NCBI GenBank assembly: GCA_902521155.1
Contig: CABYQR010000001.1
Location: forward strand, 124,001-188,000
Length of the DNA stretch: 64,000 nucleotides
Direction of reading: 5' to 3'
Origin: an uncultured Alphaproteobacteria bacterium
GTDB lineage: Bacteria; Pseudomonadota; Alphaproteobacteria; HIMB59
The notes under the pieces were generated by a model, which had not been told where the DNA came from, ran no database searches, and saw nothing but the letters and a program-made list of their open reading frames with translations. The position numbers were made by a program, and so were the translations under genes. Each line of letters starts with the position of its first letter. Within the stretch, counting starts at the first letter, position 1. Of the stretch, positions 51,628-61,575 are shown piece after piece.

Positions 51628-53577
51628 ATGTCTAGTGGTCCTGAATTAGGGGTATGTTACTATCCTGAACACTGGTCTGAAGATCTGTGGATAACTGACG
51701 CACAGAATATGCACAAAAATGGCATTCGATGGGTCAGAATAGCTGAATTTGCTTGGTCTCGTATCGAACCAAACCCTGGAAAATATGAGTGGGAATGGTT
51801 GGATAAGGCTGTGGATATCTTAGGAAGCAATGGGTTAAAAATAGTCATGTGCACACCCACTCCCACACCCCCAAAATGGCTTGTGGATCAAATGCCAGAT
51901 ATGGTAGCAATTGATGAAAACGGTAGGCCTAGAAATTTTGGGTCGCGCCGTCATTACTCTTTTTCTCACTTAGGCTACCAAAAGGAAAGTCAAAGAATAA
52001 CTGAAGCAGTAGCAAAAAGATATGGTCAAAATAAATTTGTTCAAGCCTGGCAAACTGATAATGAATATGGGTGCCACGAGACAACTTATTCTTGGTGTTC
52101 TTCTTCCTTAACTCAATTTAGGAAATGGCTTGAGAAAAAATATAAGTCTATTGATGAACTGAATAAATCTTGGGGTAATGTTTTTTGGTCTATGGAATAC
52201 CGATCCTTTTCAGAGATTGAACTTCCCAACCTCACTGTAACTGAGGCAAACCCTTCTCATAATTTTGATTTCCGTAAATTTAGTTCTGACCAGGTTAAAA
52301 ATTTTAACTCTCAACAAGTCAAAATAATTAATGAGTATTCTCCTGAAAGACCAGTGAGTCATAATTATATGGGGCACTTTGTAGAATTCGATCACCGTGA
52401 AGTTTCTAAAGACTTAGAAATTGCCGCTTGGAATAGTTATCCATTAGGCAATCTTCAAAATATGCAAATCATCGCCAGAGAAGATAAAAAACTAGTAAGG
52501 GACTGCTTTAATATGGGGGATCCTGATTTTCAATCTTACCATCACGATCTGTATCGAGGAATGGGTCGATTGTGGATAATGGAACAACAACCAGGACCTG
52601 TTAACTGGGCTAAATATAATCCTATCCCTAAAGCTGGCGCTGTCAGAATGTGGACTTGGGAGGCTTTTGCTCATGATGCAGAAGTTGTAAGTTATTTTAG
52701 GTGGAGGCAAGCTCCATTTGCTCAAGAGCAAATGCATGCTGGACTAATGTATCGTGATAATACTCCTGCTGTTGGAAGTCGCGAAGCTTTACAGGTAGCT
52801 CAAGAAATTCAAAAAATAAAACTTCCCCGAACTCAAAAATCAGAGATTGCCCTTCTACATGATTACGAGGCTTGTTGGATGACAGAACTAGATGGTCAAA
52901 CAGAAGATTTTCATTACACACGATTGATGCTTGATTTTTATAAAGCTATTAGGGTGAACGGTGGATCCTTAGATGTAGTGGGAAAAGAGGCTGATTTTAA
53001 AGGATATAAACTAGTTATCATTCCCTCTTTTGTTCATCTGAGCAGTGAAATCTTTAATAAAATTGCTTTATCAGGAGCAAAAATTCTTGCCGGTCCTAGA
53101 ACGGGTATCAAAACACCTGATTTTCAAATTCCTAAAAATTTAAGTCTGGAAGGTCTTGGCTATCAAGTCACTCGAGTAGATGCATTGCCAAGAGAGCTAC
53201 CTATAGAAGTGGAATGGAAAGGTATTAAAGGTCATTTGAGTGTTTGGAGAGAGCACGGGAATAGCTCAGGAGTATCTGAAGGAAATTCAAAAGATGGAAT
53301 GCCAGTAATCACCAGTGGAAATAAAGGAAGCTACTTATGTGGCTGGCCTGACTCAAATCTTTTAAGCGCTATTATGAAAGACCAAATGACAGCCGCAGGA
53401 CTAAAATCGATATCTTTACCAGAATACCTGAGAGTCAGACAAAGAGGTGATCTTTTATTTTTTACAAATTATGGGGAACAGAAAGCTGTAATACCAGATT
53501 TTTATAAAGGAGATATTATTTTAGGTTCCAGAAAAATGGGGCAAGCAGATGTTACTATTCTAAGGTCTGAAGGATAG
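51628..53577 (+). CDS. Beta-galactosidase, glycoside hydrolase family 42
   Basis: A 649-residue GH42 enzyme. ELGVCYYPEHWSEDLW at 6-21 is the family N-terminal motif. TDNEYGCH at 143-150 carries the acid/base Glu146 and MEQQPGPVNW near 318 the nucleophile Glu319. The trimerisation domain and small C-terminal beta domain follow. No signal peptide, so it acts on imported galactosides in the cytoplasm. Galactose released could feed galK and galT on the opposite strand. It ends 1 bp before the convergent SDR stop. Confidence 0.92.
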   Translation: MSSGPELGVCYYPEHWSEDLWITDAQNMHKNGIRWVRIAEFAWSRIEPNPGKYEWEWLDKAVDILGSNGLKIVMCTPTPTPPKWLVDQMPDMVAIDENGRPRNFGSRRHYSFSHLGYQKESQRITEAVAKRYGQNKFVQAWQTDNEYGCHETTYSWCSSSLTQFRKWLEKKYKSIDELNKSWGNVFWSMEYRSFSEIELPNLTVTEANPSHNFDFRKFSSDQVKNFNSQQVKIINEYSPERPVSHNYMGHFVEFDHREVSKDLEIAAWNSYPLGNLQNMQIIAREDKKLVRDCFNMGDPDFQSYHHDLYRGMGRLWIMEQQPGPVNWAKYNPIPKAGAVRMWTWEAFAHDAEVVSYFRWRQAPFAQEQMHAGLMYRDNTPAVGSREALQVAQEIQKIKLPRTQKSEIALLHDYEACWMTELDGQTEDFHYTRLMLDFYKAIRVNGGSLDVVGKEADFKGYKLVIIPSFVHLSSEIFNKIALSGAKILAGPRTGIKTPDFQIPKNLSLEGLGYQVTRVDALPRELPIEVEWKGIKGHLSVWREHGNSSGVSEGNSKDGMPVITSGNKGSYLCGWPDSNLLSAIMKDQMTAAGLKSISLPEYLRVRQRGDLLFFTNYGEQKAVIPDFYKGDIILGSRKMGQADVTILRSEG

Positions 53578-53578
53578 A

Positions 53579-54313
53579 CTACCTTATACTTCTTCCCCCA
53601 TCCACAGGTATAGTAAGACCGGTCATGAATGAAGCTGCTTCACTTGCTAAAAAATAAATTACATTTGCTACTTCTGTGGGCTTACCAATCCTACCAATAG
53701 GATGATTTTCTCTCATTCTTTTTTCATACTCTTTTAAGGTTAAATCTTTTTTGTAGGAGGCTAGCATAGGAGTATCAATTGCTCCAGGAGCAACTGCATT
53801 GACCCTAATTTTATGCTTAGATAAATCAACAGCAAGAGAAGCTGTAAAAGAAATTATAGCACTCTTTGAAGTGGCATAAGCCAACATATTCTTTGCACCT
53901 CTGATACTATTAATTGAAGCTAAATTGATTATTGATGAGTGCTTACTTTTTTTGAGTAATGGTAAAATATGTTTACAAGCAAGGAAAGTTCCGGTGACAT
54001 TATTATTCATATGGTAATTCCAATCACTTAAAGAGGTTGTCTCTATATTTCCACTTAATCTGACACCAGCACTGTTAACTAAAACGTTGATTTTCTTATA
54101 CTTTTTGCTTATATGAGAAAATAATTTTTTCCACTCTAGATAGTTAGAAATATCAATTTGATAGTACTCCATATTTCTTGTGTCTTTCTTTTTGTTATTT
54201 TTAAGACAGGTGCCTATGACCTGATAGCCGTTATCTACAAAAATCTTAGCAGTACTTTTTCCAATACCCGACTCCGCTCCTGTTATTAAAGCTATTTTAT
54301 TTTTTAAAATCAA
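53579..54313 (-). CDS. SDR-family oxidoreductase (third, IolD-linked)
   Basis: A 244-residue short-chain dehydrogenase with ALITGAESGIGKS near 8-20, NSAGVRLSG near 86 and the catalytic YATSK near 147, ending in GLTIPVDGGRSIR. It lies 3 bp downstream of iolD on the same strand, so the two are co-transcribed. It is clearly different from the SDR pair at 10977 and 17391. A sugar, sugar-lactone or inositol-derived alcohol is the likely substrate class; nothing in the sequence fixes it. Confidence 0.87.
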   Translation of the reverse strand: MILKNKIALITGAESGIGKSTAKIFVDNGYQVIGTCLKNNKKKDTRNMEYYQIDISNYLEWKKLFSHISKKYKKINVLVNSAGVRLSGNIETTSLSDWNYHMNNNVTGTFLACKHILPLLKKSKHSSIINLASINSIRGAKNMLAYATSKSAIISFTASLAVDLSKHKIRVNAVAPGAIDTPMLASYKKDLTLKEYEKRMRENHPIGRIGKPTEVANVIYFLASEAASFMTGLTIPVDGGRSIR

Positions 54314-54316
54314 AAA

Positions 54317-56161
54317 TTAAACGCCTTTGCGTTGTTTATTTTTTCCACCTTTAAAATCCTCTAGGGCTTTTTTGTTATCTTGGGTGATCGGATCTTGAAG
54401 TGTAGGGCTCTCCCAAAAGGCTGTTCCCTCTAGCCATTCGTAGCCATGAGTTTTAATAACAATGACATACGTCTTATCTGAGTCTTTGGCTCTTTTGTAA
54501 GCTGCTTCTAGCTCTGAAGTTGAACTGACTGTCTCGGCATTCGCACCCATACTACTTGCATGTTTTTCAAAATCAACAAATTGCAGATTTGTGGCCCTAG
54601 CGGCGCGAAGATTACAAATGTACTCTTTGCCTCCTTTGGCTAACTGAAGACGATTGATGACCATATGTCCCCCATTATCACAAACAATAATAATTAACTT
54701 TTGATCATAAAGAACAGAGCTGTAGATATCACTATTACTTAACAGATATGAACCATCTCCAACAAAAACCACAACGTCTTGATCAGGCTTTGCCATTTTA
54801 ATTCCCAGAGCACCTGATATTTCATATCCCATACAGCTAAATCCCCACTCAGTCTCAAAAGTATTGAGTTGTTTTGGTTTCCATACTTGAACAACCTCAC
54901 CTACAAGTCCTCCAGCCGCAGTAACTACAATATCGCTAGGGTCAGCATTTCGATAGACCGCTCCTACTGCATGCGCATAAGAGGGCTCCTCTTGATTTGT
55001 TGGGCCACTGTGTTTTTGAACATAAGCGTCCCACTCATCTCTTTCTTTAATTGCTCTTTGATACCAAGGGTCAGGTGCTTTCCAGTCACCTAAAGCTTCT
55101 GATATTTGCTGAAGGCCCACTTTGGCATCACTAATTACTGGTGTTGCTAAATGCTTTGTTGTATCAAAACGTGCTGTGTTCACTGAGATTAATTTAAAAT
55201 CTGGATTTTCGAAGTTTGCCCAAGATCCTGTGGTAAAATCTGCTAATTTTGTTCCTATAGCTAGAGCTAAATCAGTATCCTTAGATAGATTATTGGAAGA
55301 GCCCTGCCCTAATGCCCCGATTGTACTGATATAATAAGGGTCATCTTTGGTCATGCATCCAATACCCATAACAGTGGAGGTTACGGGAATATTGTGTTTT
55401 TTAGCAAACTGAGAAAGCTCCTTTTCAGCCTCTGAATAAAGAACACCACCTCCAGAAATAATAATTGGTTGTTTTGAATTTTTTAATTTTTTTACTGCTT
55501 GATCAACTTGGCTTGGATCAGGATGAATACGTCTGATCTCATGAATTTTTTCTTCAAAGAAAATTTCAGGATATTCAAATGACTCTCCTTGAACGTCTTG
55601 GGACATCGCTATTGTTGCAGGACCACAGTCTGAGGGATCAAGCATTACTTGGATGGCTTGAGGAAGGGAGGCAAGAATTTGCTCTGGTCTAGTTATTCTA
55701 TCAAAATAACGCGATACAGATTTAAATGCATCATTTGCTGTTTCAATAGGTGAATTAAAATTTTCAACTTGTTGTAAGACAGGATCAGGGAAACGACTGG
55801 CAAAAGTATCACCAGGAAGAAGTAATATGGGAAGACGATTACTCATTGCAACACCAGCAGCAGTTACCATATTCGTAGCTCCAGGGCCTACAGAGGATGT
55901 AGCAATAAAAATTTGTTTACGTCTCATGGCTCTAGAATAACCAATTCCTGTTAAAGCCATGCTTTGCTCATGGTGTCCTCGATAGCCTGGCAAATCGGAT
56001 TGGAATTCTTCCATTGCTTGACCTAAGCAAGCAACATTTCCATGACCATAGATTGCAAAAGCGCCTGGAAATAAAGGAACCTTCTTACCATCGATTATAG
56101 TTTTTTGTGCAATTAAATATTTAAAAAGTGCATGAGCACAAGATAGTTTGATGGTCTTCAT
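54317..56161 (-). CDS. iolD: 3D-(3,5/4)-trihydroxycyclohexane-1,2-dione hydrolase (IolD), ThDP-dependent
   Basis: A 614-residue thiamine-diphosphate enzyme. The N-terminus through GAFAIYGHGNVACLGQAME (residues 33-51), the activating Glu65 in HHEQSMA, LLLPGDTFASRFPDPVLQQVE near 114-134 and NDAFKSVSRYWDRIT-like ANDAFKSVSRYFDRITRPEQ match IolD rather than acetolactate synthase. The ThDP motif runs from VGDGSYL to VCDNGG near 457-485. IolD opens the ring in myo-inositol catabolism. None of iolB, C, E or G is in the window, so its partners are elsewhere or the substrate is different. Strong AGGAGG ribosome site. Confidence 0.86.
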   Translation of the reverse strand: MKTIKLSCAHALFKYLIAQKTIIDGKKVPLFPGAFAIYGHGNVACLGQAMEEFQSDLPGYRGHHEQSMALTGIGYSRAMRRKQIFIATSSVGPGATNMVTAAGVAMSNRLPILLLPGDTFASRFPDPVLQQVENFNSPIETANDAFKSVSRYFDRITRPEQILASLPQAIQVMLDPSDCGPATIAMSQDVQGESFEYPEIFFEEKIHEIRRIHPDPSQVDQAVKKLKNSKQPIIISGGGVLYSEAEKELSQFAKKHNIPVTSTVMGIGCMTKDDPYYISTIGALGQGSSNNLSKDTDLALAIGTKLADFTTGSWANFENPDFKLISVNTARFDTTKHLATPVISDAKVGLQQISEALGDWKAPDPWYQRAIKERDEWDAYVQKHSGPTNQEEPSYAHAVGAVYRNADPSDIVVTAAGGLVGEVVQVWKPKQLNTFETEWGFSCMGYEISGALGIKMAKPDQDVVVFVGDGSYLLSNSDIYSSVLYDQKLIIIVCDNGGHMVINRLQLAKGGKEYICNLRAARATNLQFVDFEKHASSMGANAETVSSTSELEAAYKRAKDSDKTYVIVIKTHGYEWLEGTAFWESPTLQDPITQDNKKALEDFKGGKNKQRKGV

Positions 56162-56264
56162 TATTCCTCCTAAATGTAGTCTGATACAGAATATTACACG
56201 ATTGAAAAATAATTTGAATAAAAACCTTTTGAACTTAATACTTTTTTGACATAACTTTTAACTA

Positions 56265-57242
56265 ATGGATAAAATGAAAGTTGCTATTGTGGGCAAAGTA
56301 CATCAAAAAGGTTTAGAATTTTTAAAAGATAATGAATTTGAGGTGTTAGAGGTCTCAAACTTTGATGATCAAATCTTAAAGAATGAGTTAAAATTTGTAG
56401 ATGGGATTTTATTAAGAACTACCAAACTGAGTAAAAGTGTTCTTAGTCATTGCACTAATTTAAAAATTATATCAAGACACGGGGTTGGATATGATAATGT
56501 TGATATTGATTATCTTAATAGGAATAAAATTGCTCTTGGAATAACTTCGACTTCTAATGCTGTAAGTGTAGCTGAGCACGTAATGTCATTTTTCATATAT
56601 TTGACCAAGAATTTATCTTTATCAGACAGCTTAGTAAAAAAGGGTGATTTTGAGAGAAAATCAGAATTGCCTAACTTTTTTGAATTATTTGAAAAAAAGG
56701 TACTAATTGTTGGTTTTGGCAGAATAGGAAAGGAAGTAGCAAAAAGGTGTCAAGGATTTGATATGAAGGTATATGTTTTCGATTCTTTTTTGGATAGCAA
56801 TATAATCAAAAAATATAATTGCATTCCCATTGATAAAAATGAAGGTCTCGCCTTAGCTGATTTTGTGACAGTTCATCTGCCACTAAATGATAAAACAAAA
56901 AACTTCATATCTAAAACAGAGCTAGATTTAATGAAAAAAAATTCTGTTATCGTAAATACTTCTAGGGGAGGAATAGTAGACGAAAATTCTCTCTACGAAG
57001 CTTTGAACTCTAAATTAATTAAAGGTGCTGGTATGGATGTTTTTGAAACTGAACCACCAAGCTCTAATCACCCTTTTTTTAATTTGGATAATATTTTGCT
57101 TACCCCTCACAATGCAGCGTTAACATTAGAATGTAGAGAGAGAATGTCGTTAGAGGCATCTGAAAATATTGCTTATTATTTAAAAGATATGTCTAAGTTA
57201 AATAAAGATAATTTAGTAAATAAAAGTTTTTTAAAAGATTAA
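56265..57242 (+). CDS. D-isomer-specific 2-hydroxyacid dehydrogenase (SerA/GyaR-like)
   Basis: A 325-residue NAD-dependent dehydrogenase. Substrate-domain motif SRHGVGYDNVD at 70-80, NAD motif GFGRIG at 150-155, VNTSRGGIVDE near 232 with the catalytic Arg, and LTPHNAALT near 280 with the catalytic His. It lacks the C-terminal ACT domain of long PGDHs, so glyoxylate/hydroxypyruvate reductase or another 2-ketoacid reductase role is as likely as 3-phosphoglycerate oxidation. Divergent from iolD (103-bp gap) and convergent with the SMP-30 gene, overlapping by 4 bp. A second ATG at 56274 is possible. Confidence 0.88.
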   Translation: MDKMKVAIVGKVHQKGLEFLKDNEFEVLEVSNFDDQILKNELKFVDGILLRTTKLSKSVLSHCTNLKIISRHGVGYDNVDIDYLNRNKIALGITSTSNAVSVAEHVMSFFIYLTKNLSLSDSLVKKGDFERKSELPNFFELFEKKVLIVGFGRIGKEVAKRCQGFDMKVYVFDSFLDSNIIKKYNCIPIDKNEGLALADFVTVHLPLNDKTKNFISKTELDLMKKNSVIVNTSRGGIVDENSLYEALNSKLIKGAGMDVFETEPPSSNHPFFNLDNILLTPHNAALTLECRERMSLEASENIAYYLKDMSKLNKDNLVNKSFLKD

Positions 57243-58111
57243 ATTTCACTTAATAATTGTTTTGATCCTTTAGTTTTTGTTTCAACTTTATATAAATTTC
57301 CATCTGTACTATCGTTAATGGGCTCTGCTCTTAATGAGGTCACAAACAAGTTCGATGAGTCTGGACCTCCAAATGTTAGACAAGTGGGGGTGTTAGTTGG
57401 TAAGTTAATTTTTTTTAAAATCTTTTCTTTTTTCATATCAATACAAATTATACAATTGCCTCTCACCCTGGCAGACCAGTAATTATTTTGGCTATCGATG
57501 GTAGCTCCATCTGGAACTCCCACATCATTGAAGATAAGATTAGAGTCTAGTTCGTGTAATTTTTTAAAATCTTGAGAATATTCAAATTTTTGAATACGTG
57601 CAGTTGGTGTATCAGCAAAATACATAATATTTTCTTCTTGTGAAAAGGCTATCCCATTAGAAACAGTGATATTAGATAAAAGTTGAGTTAAGGAGAGATC
57701 AGGAGCAAGTCTATAGAGACTAGCTATTGGTTTTCTATTTTGTCTGTCTGGGTGTTCATTATATGTTCCAAATACTATTCCACCATAAGGATCTACTTTT
57801 GCATCATTGATGCGTGTTTCTTTTATTTCAGTTTCGACATCGCATATTTTTTGAAAAGTTGTCAGGGCTTGATTGGAAATAGCAATATATTTAGGAAAAC
57901 CAATAATAAAACCATCTTTTTTTCTGGGAAGAATAAAGCCTGCTCTATCAGGTAAGTTAAATTCAAAACTTTGATTTTCTTGATCAAGCTTCCAGATTTT
58001 TTTACCTTCTATGTCTGTCCACCATATACATTTATCTCTAGGGTCCCAGAAACAACTCTCACCCAGTATGTTTTTACATTGAACAACTGTTGAAACTTGA
58101 GCACTATTCAT
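57239..58111 (-). CDS. SMP-30/gluconolactonase/LRE family sugar lactonase
   Basis: A 290-residue six-bladed propeller protein. The metal-ligand pattern is visible: Glu in GESCFWDP near 18, NDAKVDPYGGIVFGT near 100-114, SNGIAFS near 146 and VPDGATIDSQNNYW near 199. Such enzymes hydrolyse aldonolactones (galactono-, glucono-, arabinonolactone). It starts 1 bp after the galK stop and so belongs to the galactose operon, where it may handle a galactonolactone or act in an oxidative side branch. No sugar-oxidising dehydrogenase is in this operon. Confidence 0.88.
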   Translation of the reverse strand: MNSAQVSTVVQCKNILGESCFWDPRDKCIWWTDIEGKKIWKLDQENQSFEFNLPDRAGFILPRKKDGFIIGFPKYIAISNQALTTFQKICDVETEIKETRINDAKVDPYGGIVFGTYNEHPDRQNRKPIASLYRLAPDLSLTQLLSNITVSNGIAFSQEENIMYFADTPTARIQKFEYSQDFKKLHELDSNLIFNDVGVPDGATIDSQNNYWSARVRGNCIICIDMKKEKILKKINLPTNTPTCLTFGGPDSSNLFVTSLRAEPINDSTDGNLYKVETKTKGSKQLLSEI

Positions 58112-58112
58112 T

Positions 58113-59198
58113 TTAGTTAGATTTATTCTTTCGAGTAATATTTGTAACCAGATAAGAGTTAGGACAATTACTTAATATTTTTTCTGTTACAAATTCTCTT
58201 TCAGCATTTGATGTCAAGATTACAGTACAACCACCAAAACCGGCTCCAGTAAGCCTTGCTCCCAATGCTCCAAAAGTCTGAGCTGTTTTAACGATATGAT
58301 TTAGTTCAGGACTAGAAATTTCGTAATCTTCATTCATGGATTGGTGACTTTCATTCATTAAGCTACCAAAAGATTTGGCATTATTTGATTTTAAATATTC
58401 AGCTGCTTTTTGTACTCTCTCATTTTCAGTAATGATATGTCTTGCCCTTCTATGAATAAGGGGATTTTTTATTTCTTTTAAGTTATTGATATCCCCTTGA
58501 CGCAGTGAGCTTATTCCAAGATCTTTTGCTGCCGCTTCTGTCTCTTTTTTTCTTTCATTATATTTTCCCTCTGAGAGTTTGCGTCTACTTCCAGAATGAA
58601 TTATAACAAAAGTATGGTCTGAAAAGATTGGAATAATTTCTGATTTAAGATTTTCACAGTCCAAATATAAAGCTTGGCCAAACTCTGATCTAGCAGAGAC
58701 CATTTGATCCATTATTCCACATTGAGTTCCAATAAAATGATGCTCCACAAGCTGTCCTATTTGTGCCATTTTGTTAGAATTTAATAAAAATCCGGTTGAT
58801 TGACTAAGGGCTCTTAATAAAGAAATTTCTAATGCTGCCGACGAAGACAAACCTGATCCTGAAGGGATATTGGATGTGACGGCCACATCGAGCCCTGTAA
58901 TAGGATGGCCTTCTTTGCCTATATAATAAGATAAACCTTTAACAAAATCTAACCACGTACCATCAGTTTTTGAGTTTAAGTCATCAGTATTTTCACCAAA
59001 TTCTTCAGAAATTCCAACGATTTTTGAGTCTGATCGAAGCTTAAGACTCACTTCAATTTTCTGTTCAATTAAGGTTGGGAGAACAAAGCCGTTATTATAA
59101 TCAGTATGTTCCCCAATTAAATTCACACGCCCATGCGCATCAGAAGAAGACGAGGGTGAATATTGGAAGTAGTTTTGAAATAAGGTTTGACTATTCAT
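58113..59198 (-). CDS. galK: Galactokinase
   Basis: A 361-residue GHMP kinase. GRVNLIGEHTDYNNGFVLP near 23-41 is the galactokinase signature and SGSGLSSSAALEIS near 113-126 the GHMP ATP loop. The C-terminal LTGAGFGGCTVIL is the third GHMP motif. ATG 59198 is chosen; GTG 59213 would also be in frame and lengthen it by five residues. It overlaps galT by 8 bp. It phosphorylates galactose released by the GH4 and GH42 enzymes. Together with galT it covers two Leloir steps; galE and galM are not in the window. Confidence 0.93.
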   Translation of the reverse strand: MNSQTLFQNYFQYSPSSSSDAHGRVNLIGEHTDYNNGFVLPTLIEQKIEVSLKLRSDSKIVGISEEFGENTDDLNSKTDGTWLDFVKGLSYYIGKEGHPITGLDVAVTSNIPSGSGLSSSAALEISLLRALSQSTGFLLNSNKMAQIGQLVEHHFIGTQCGIMDQMVSARSEFGQALYLDCENLKSEIIPIFSDHTFVIIHSGSRRKLSEGKYNERKKETEAAAKDLGISSLRQGDINNLKEIKNPLIHRRARHIITENERVQKAAEYLKSNNAKSFGSLMNESHQSMNEDYEISSPELNHIVKTAQTFGALGARLTGAGFGGCTVILTSNAEREFVTEKILSNCPNSYLVTNITRKNKSN

Positions 59199-60246
59199 CA
59201 GGTTGTTCTTCACCTCGCAAAATACATGCTGATCTCTCTGGTGGAAGATCTACTAAAAAAAATCCTGTAATTTGCTCTACTCCAGCTAGATATTTTAATT
59301 TAGTTTTAGATCTTCTGATAGGTTGAAAACAAAGATGAAAATGATGAGAATCCTCATAGCCTCTAGGTGAAAGTTGCCAAGCAAGGGTGTAGGGCATTGG
59401 TGTGTCAAATACACCATCTAATCTTTTGGAAGCATCATGCATTAGTTCTGCAAGATCTTTTTTCTCGTCATCTGATAATGAATATATATCTGGTACTCTT
59501 CGATAGGGAACAATCCAAATTTCAAAAGGATACCTCGCCCATCTGGGAACAAAACATATGCCAGTAGAGTTTTTTTTAAGAATTAATTCTTCAGGTATCT
59601 TAGATAAATAATTTTCAAGAGGCTTGCCTTGTTGAGCAATAGATTGCCTCTTGATTATTTCTGGAATATGTCCAAAACTATAAATTTGTCCATGAGGATG
59701 GTCTAAGGTTACCCCTATTTCTTTTCCTTTATTTTCAAAAGGTAATATGTATTTGATATTAGGGTTTTCAAGTAATTCATGGGTTCGATTAGATAATGCA
59801 TGAATGATTAATTCAATTCTTTCTTGAGGTAAATTAGAAAACTGGTCTTGGTGGTTGGAGCTGTAAGAGACTACGTCGCAAGTACCTGTTGCCTGATTTG
59901 TCTCTAATTCTAGGGATGGTATTTTGGAGTCATGTAATTGAAGAGAGCTAAATCGATTAGTAAAGATAGCTACTTCATATTGATCAACTGGAATGTCACT
60001 TAGTTCTTTATCATTTGTCATTGGGCAAAGAGGACACTCCATGGTATTTGGAAGGAAAGTCCTGTTTTGACGTGTAGTGGAATATCCTACCCACTCTGAG
60101 CGGGTTGGATGAAATCTTAGATGAGTTTGGTTTCCAGAGACAGGGGGTAATCCCTCAAAAACTTTGTAATTCAGCTTTTTTTTACTGAATAAAATGAGCT
60201 CTTTCCCCTCCCCTCTATTTATCCTTTTAATAAATACATCTATCAT
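59191..60246 (-). CDS. galT: Galactose-1-phosphate uridylyltransferase
   Basis: A 351-residue HIT-superfamily transferase that exchanges UMP between UDP-glucose and galactose-1-phosphate. ECPLCP near 73-78 gives zinc cysteines, and LDHPHGQIYSFGHIP near 178-192 carries the catalytic HPHGQ. HFHLCFQP near the C-terminus is the second metal site. It shares one base with the GH4 stop (TAATG). The N-terminus up to about residue 34 is longer than usual, so a later start cannot be excluded. Confidence 0.92.
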   Translation of the reverse strand: MIDVFIKRINRGEGKELILFSKKKLNYKVFEGLPPVSGNQTHLRFHPTRSEWVGYSTTRQNRTFLPNTMECPLCPMTNDKELSDIPVDQYEVAIFTNRFSSLQLHDSKIPSLELETNQATGTCDVVSYSSNHQDQFSNLPQERIELIIHALSNRTHELLENPNIKYILPFENKGKEIGVTLDHPHGQIYSFGHIPEIIKRQSIAQQGKPLENYLSKIPEELILKKNSTGICFVPRWARYPFEIWIVPYRRVPDIYSLSDDEKKDLAELMHDASKRLDGVFDTPMPYTLAWQLSPRGYEDSHHFHLCFQPIRRSKTKLKYLAGVEQITGFFLVDLPPERSACILRGEEQPDE

Positions 60247-61574
60247 TATTTAAAGTGCGGCAGCATAGAACCATGAGCATCAACTAATTCATCTACCATT
60301 TTCCAAATTTGATCTAAGTTTAATTCTGCTGCTGTGTGAGGGTCGAGCATAGCTGCATGATAAATCGTTTCTTTTTTTTGAGTCTTGAGTGCTTCCACTG
60401 TAAGTTGCTGAACATTAATATTAGTTTGAATGAGATTTGCTAAATGCATAGGGAGGGGGGCTACTGTTTGAGGAATTATCCCATTTTTTTGAACAATACA
60501 AGGAACCTCGACACAACTATTGTGAGGCAAGTTAGGGATAAAATTTTGATTAAGAACATTGCCATAAATCAAATCTTTTGAACCAGTCACCATACTTAAA
60601 ATTATCCTAGAAGCAAACTCCACTGATTTAGTATGTTCTAATTGGGAATTATTTAATAACTCTTTTTCTTGATCTTCCCAATCTACAATTTGTTTTTCAC
60701 AGCGACGAAGGTATTCATTAATGGGAATATCAAATTTTTTAACTAAATCTTTTTGATGGTTTTTTATAAACCATGGGGTGTACTCTGCAAAATGTTCTGA
60801 GGACTCAGTAACAAAATAACCAAGACGTTTTAAAATTTCAAATCGCACATAATTAGTACAACCATCCCAATTAGTTCCAAATGCTCCTGACTCACCCACT
60901 TCATGAATTTTAGGATAAAGGTCTTCTGTTAAACCATTTTCTAATTTCTTTTCGAACTTAGTATAAAAAGCCATATGGTTGATACCAGAACACTCATAAT
61001 CAATTTGATTTATATCTTCACCTATATCCCTAGCTAGATCAGCTGCTGTTCCTTGAACAGAATGACAAAGTCCAACATATCGAAGATTAGGCACAAAGTG
61101 AGAAAGAGCTAAACAATTAATTGCCATGGGATTTGCGTATTGAAGCATCACAGCCTGAGGACATAACTCCATCATGTCCTGGGCAATTTTAATCAAAATA
61201 GGGGCCGTTCTCAATCCGCGCATGATACCCCCAATACCTAATGTATCGGCGATTGTTTGTTGAAGACCATATTTAGCAGGGATCTTAAAATCAATAACAG
61301 TAGAAGGTTTATAGCCACCTACTTGAATCATAACAATAACAAAATCACTATTTTTAAGGGCTTTTTGGCGATCTTCGGTTATTTCAACAGATGCATTTAC
61401 TCGAAGAGAGCTTATAATTTTATTTGCAACCACTTGAGATGTCTTAAGCCTTTTAGAGTCGATATCTTGTAAAATAATTTCAGATGAGCATAGATCTGGC
61501 TCTAGCAAAATATCGGTTAGAATATTTTTCATAAAAACAGTGCTTCCTGCTCCTATAAAAGTAATTTTTGTCAA
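60246..61574 (-). CDS. Glycoside hydrolase family 4 alpha-galactosidase-like (MelA type)
   Basis: A 442-residue GH4 protein with the NAD motif TFIGAGSTVFMKNILTD at 5-21, IGGIMRGLRTAPI near 117, YANPMAINCLALS near 146 and GLCHSVQGT near 168 with the metal-binding Cys and His, then CSGINHMAFY near 196. This pattern fits MelA-type alpha-galactosidases. Its position upstream of galT and galK and downstream of two permeases makes alpha-galactoside hydrolysis the best reading. It differs substantially from the GH4 at 47830. Confidence 0.88.
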   Translation of the reverse strand: MTKITFIGAGSTVFMKNILTDILLEPDLCSSEIILQDIDSKRLKTSQVVANKIISSLRVNASVEITEDRQKALKNSDFVIVMIQVGGYKPSTVIDFKIPAKYGLQQTIADTLGIGGIMRGLRTAPILIKIAQDMMELCPQAVMLQYANPMAINCLALSHFVPNLRYVGLCHSVQGTAADLARDIGEDINQIDYECSGINHMAFYTKFEKKLENGLTEDLYPKIHEVGESGAFGTNWDGCTNYVRFEILKRLGYFVTESSEHFAEYTPWFIKNHQKDLVKKFDIPINEYLRRCEKQIVDWEDQEKELLNNSQLEHTKSVEFASRIILSMVTGSKDLIYGNVLNQNFIPNLPHNSCVEVPCIVQKNGIIPQTVAPLPMHLANLIQTNINVQQLTVEALKTQKKETIYHAAMLDPHTAAELNLDQIWKMVDELVDAHGSMLPHFK

Positions 61575-61575
61575 T

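Noticed and set aside
54317..56161. Acetolactate synthase large subunit
   Set aside because: The N-terminal blocks and PGDTFASRFPDPVLQQVE match IolD; no small subunit gene is near.
47830..61574. The two GH4 genes as a recent duplication
   Set aside because: Beyond family motifs the proteins differ throughout, and their operon contexts differ; they are old, separate GH4 lineages.
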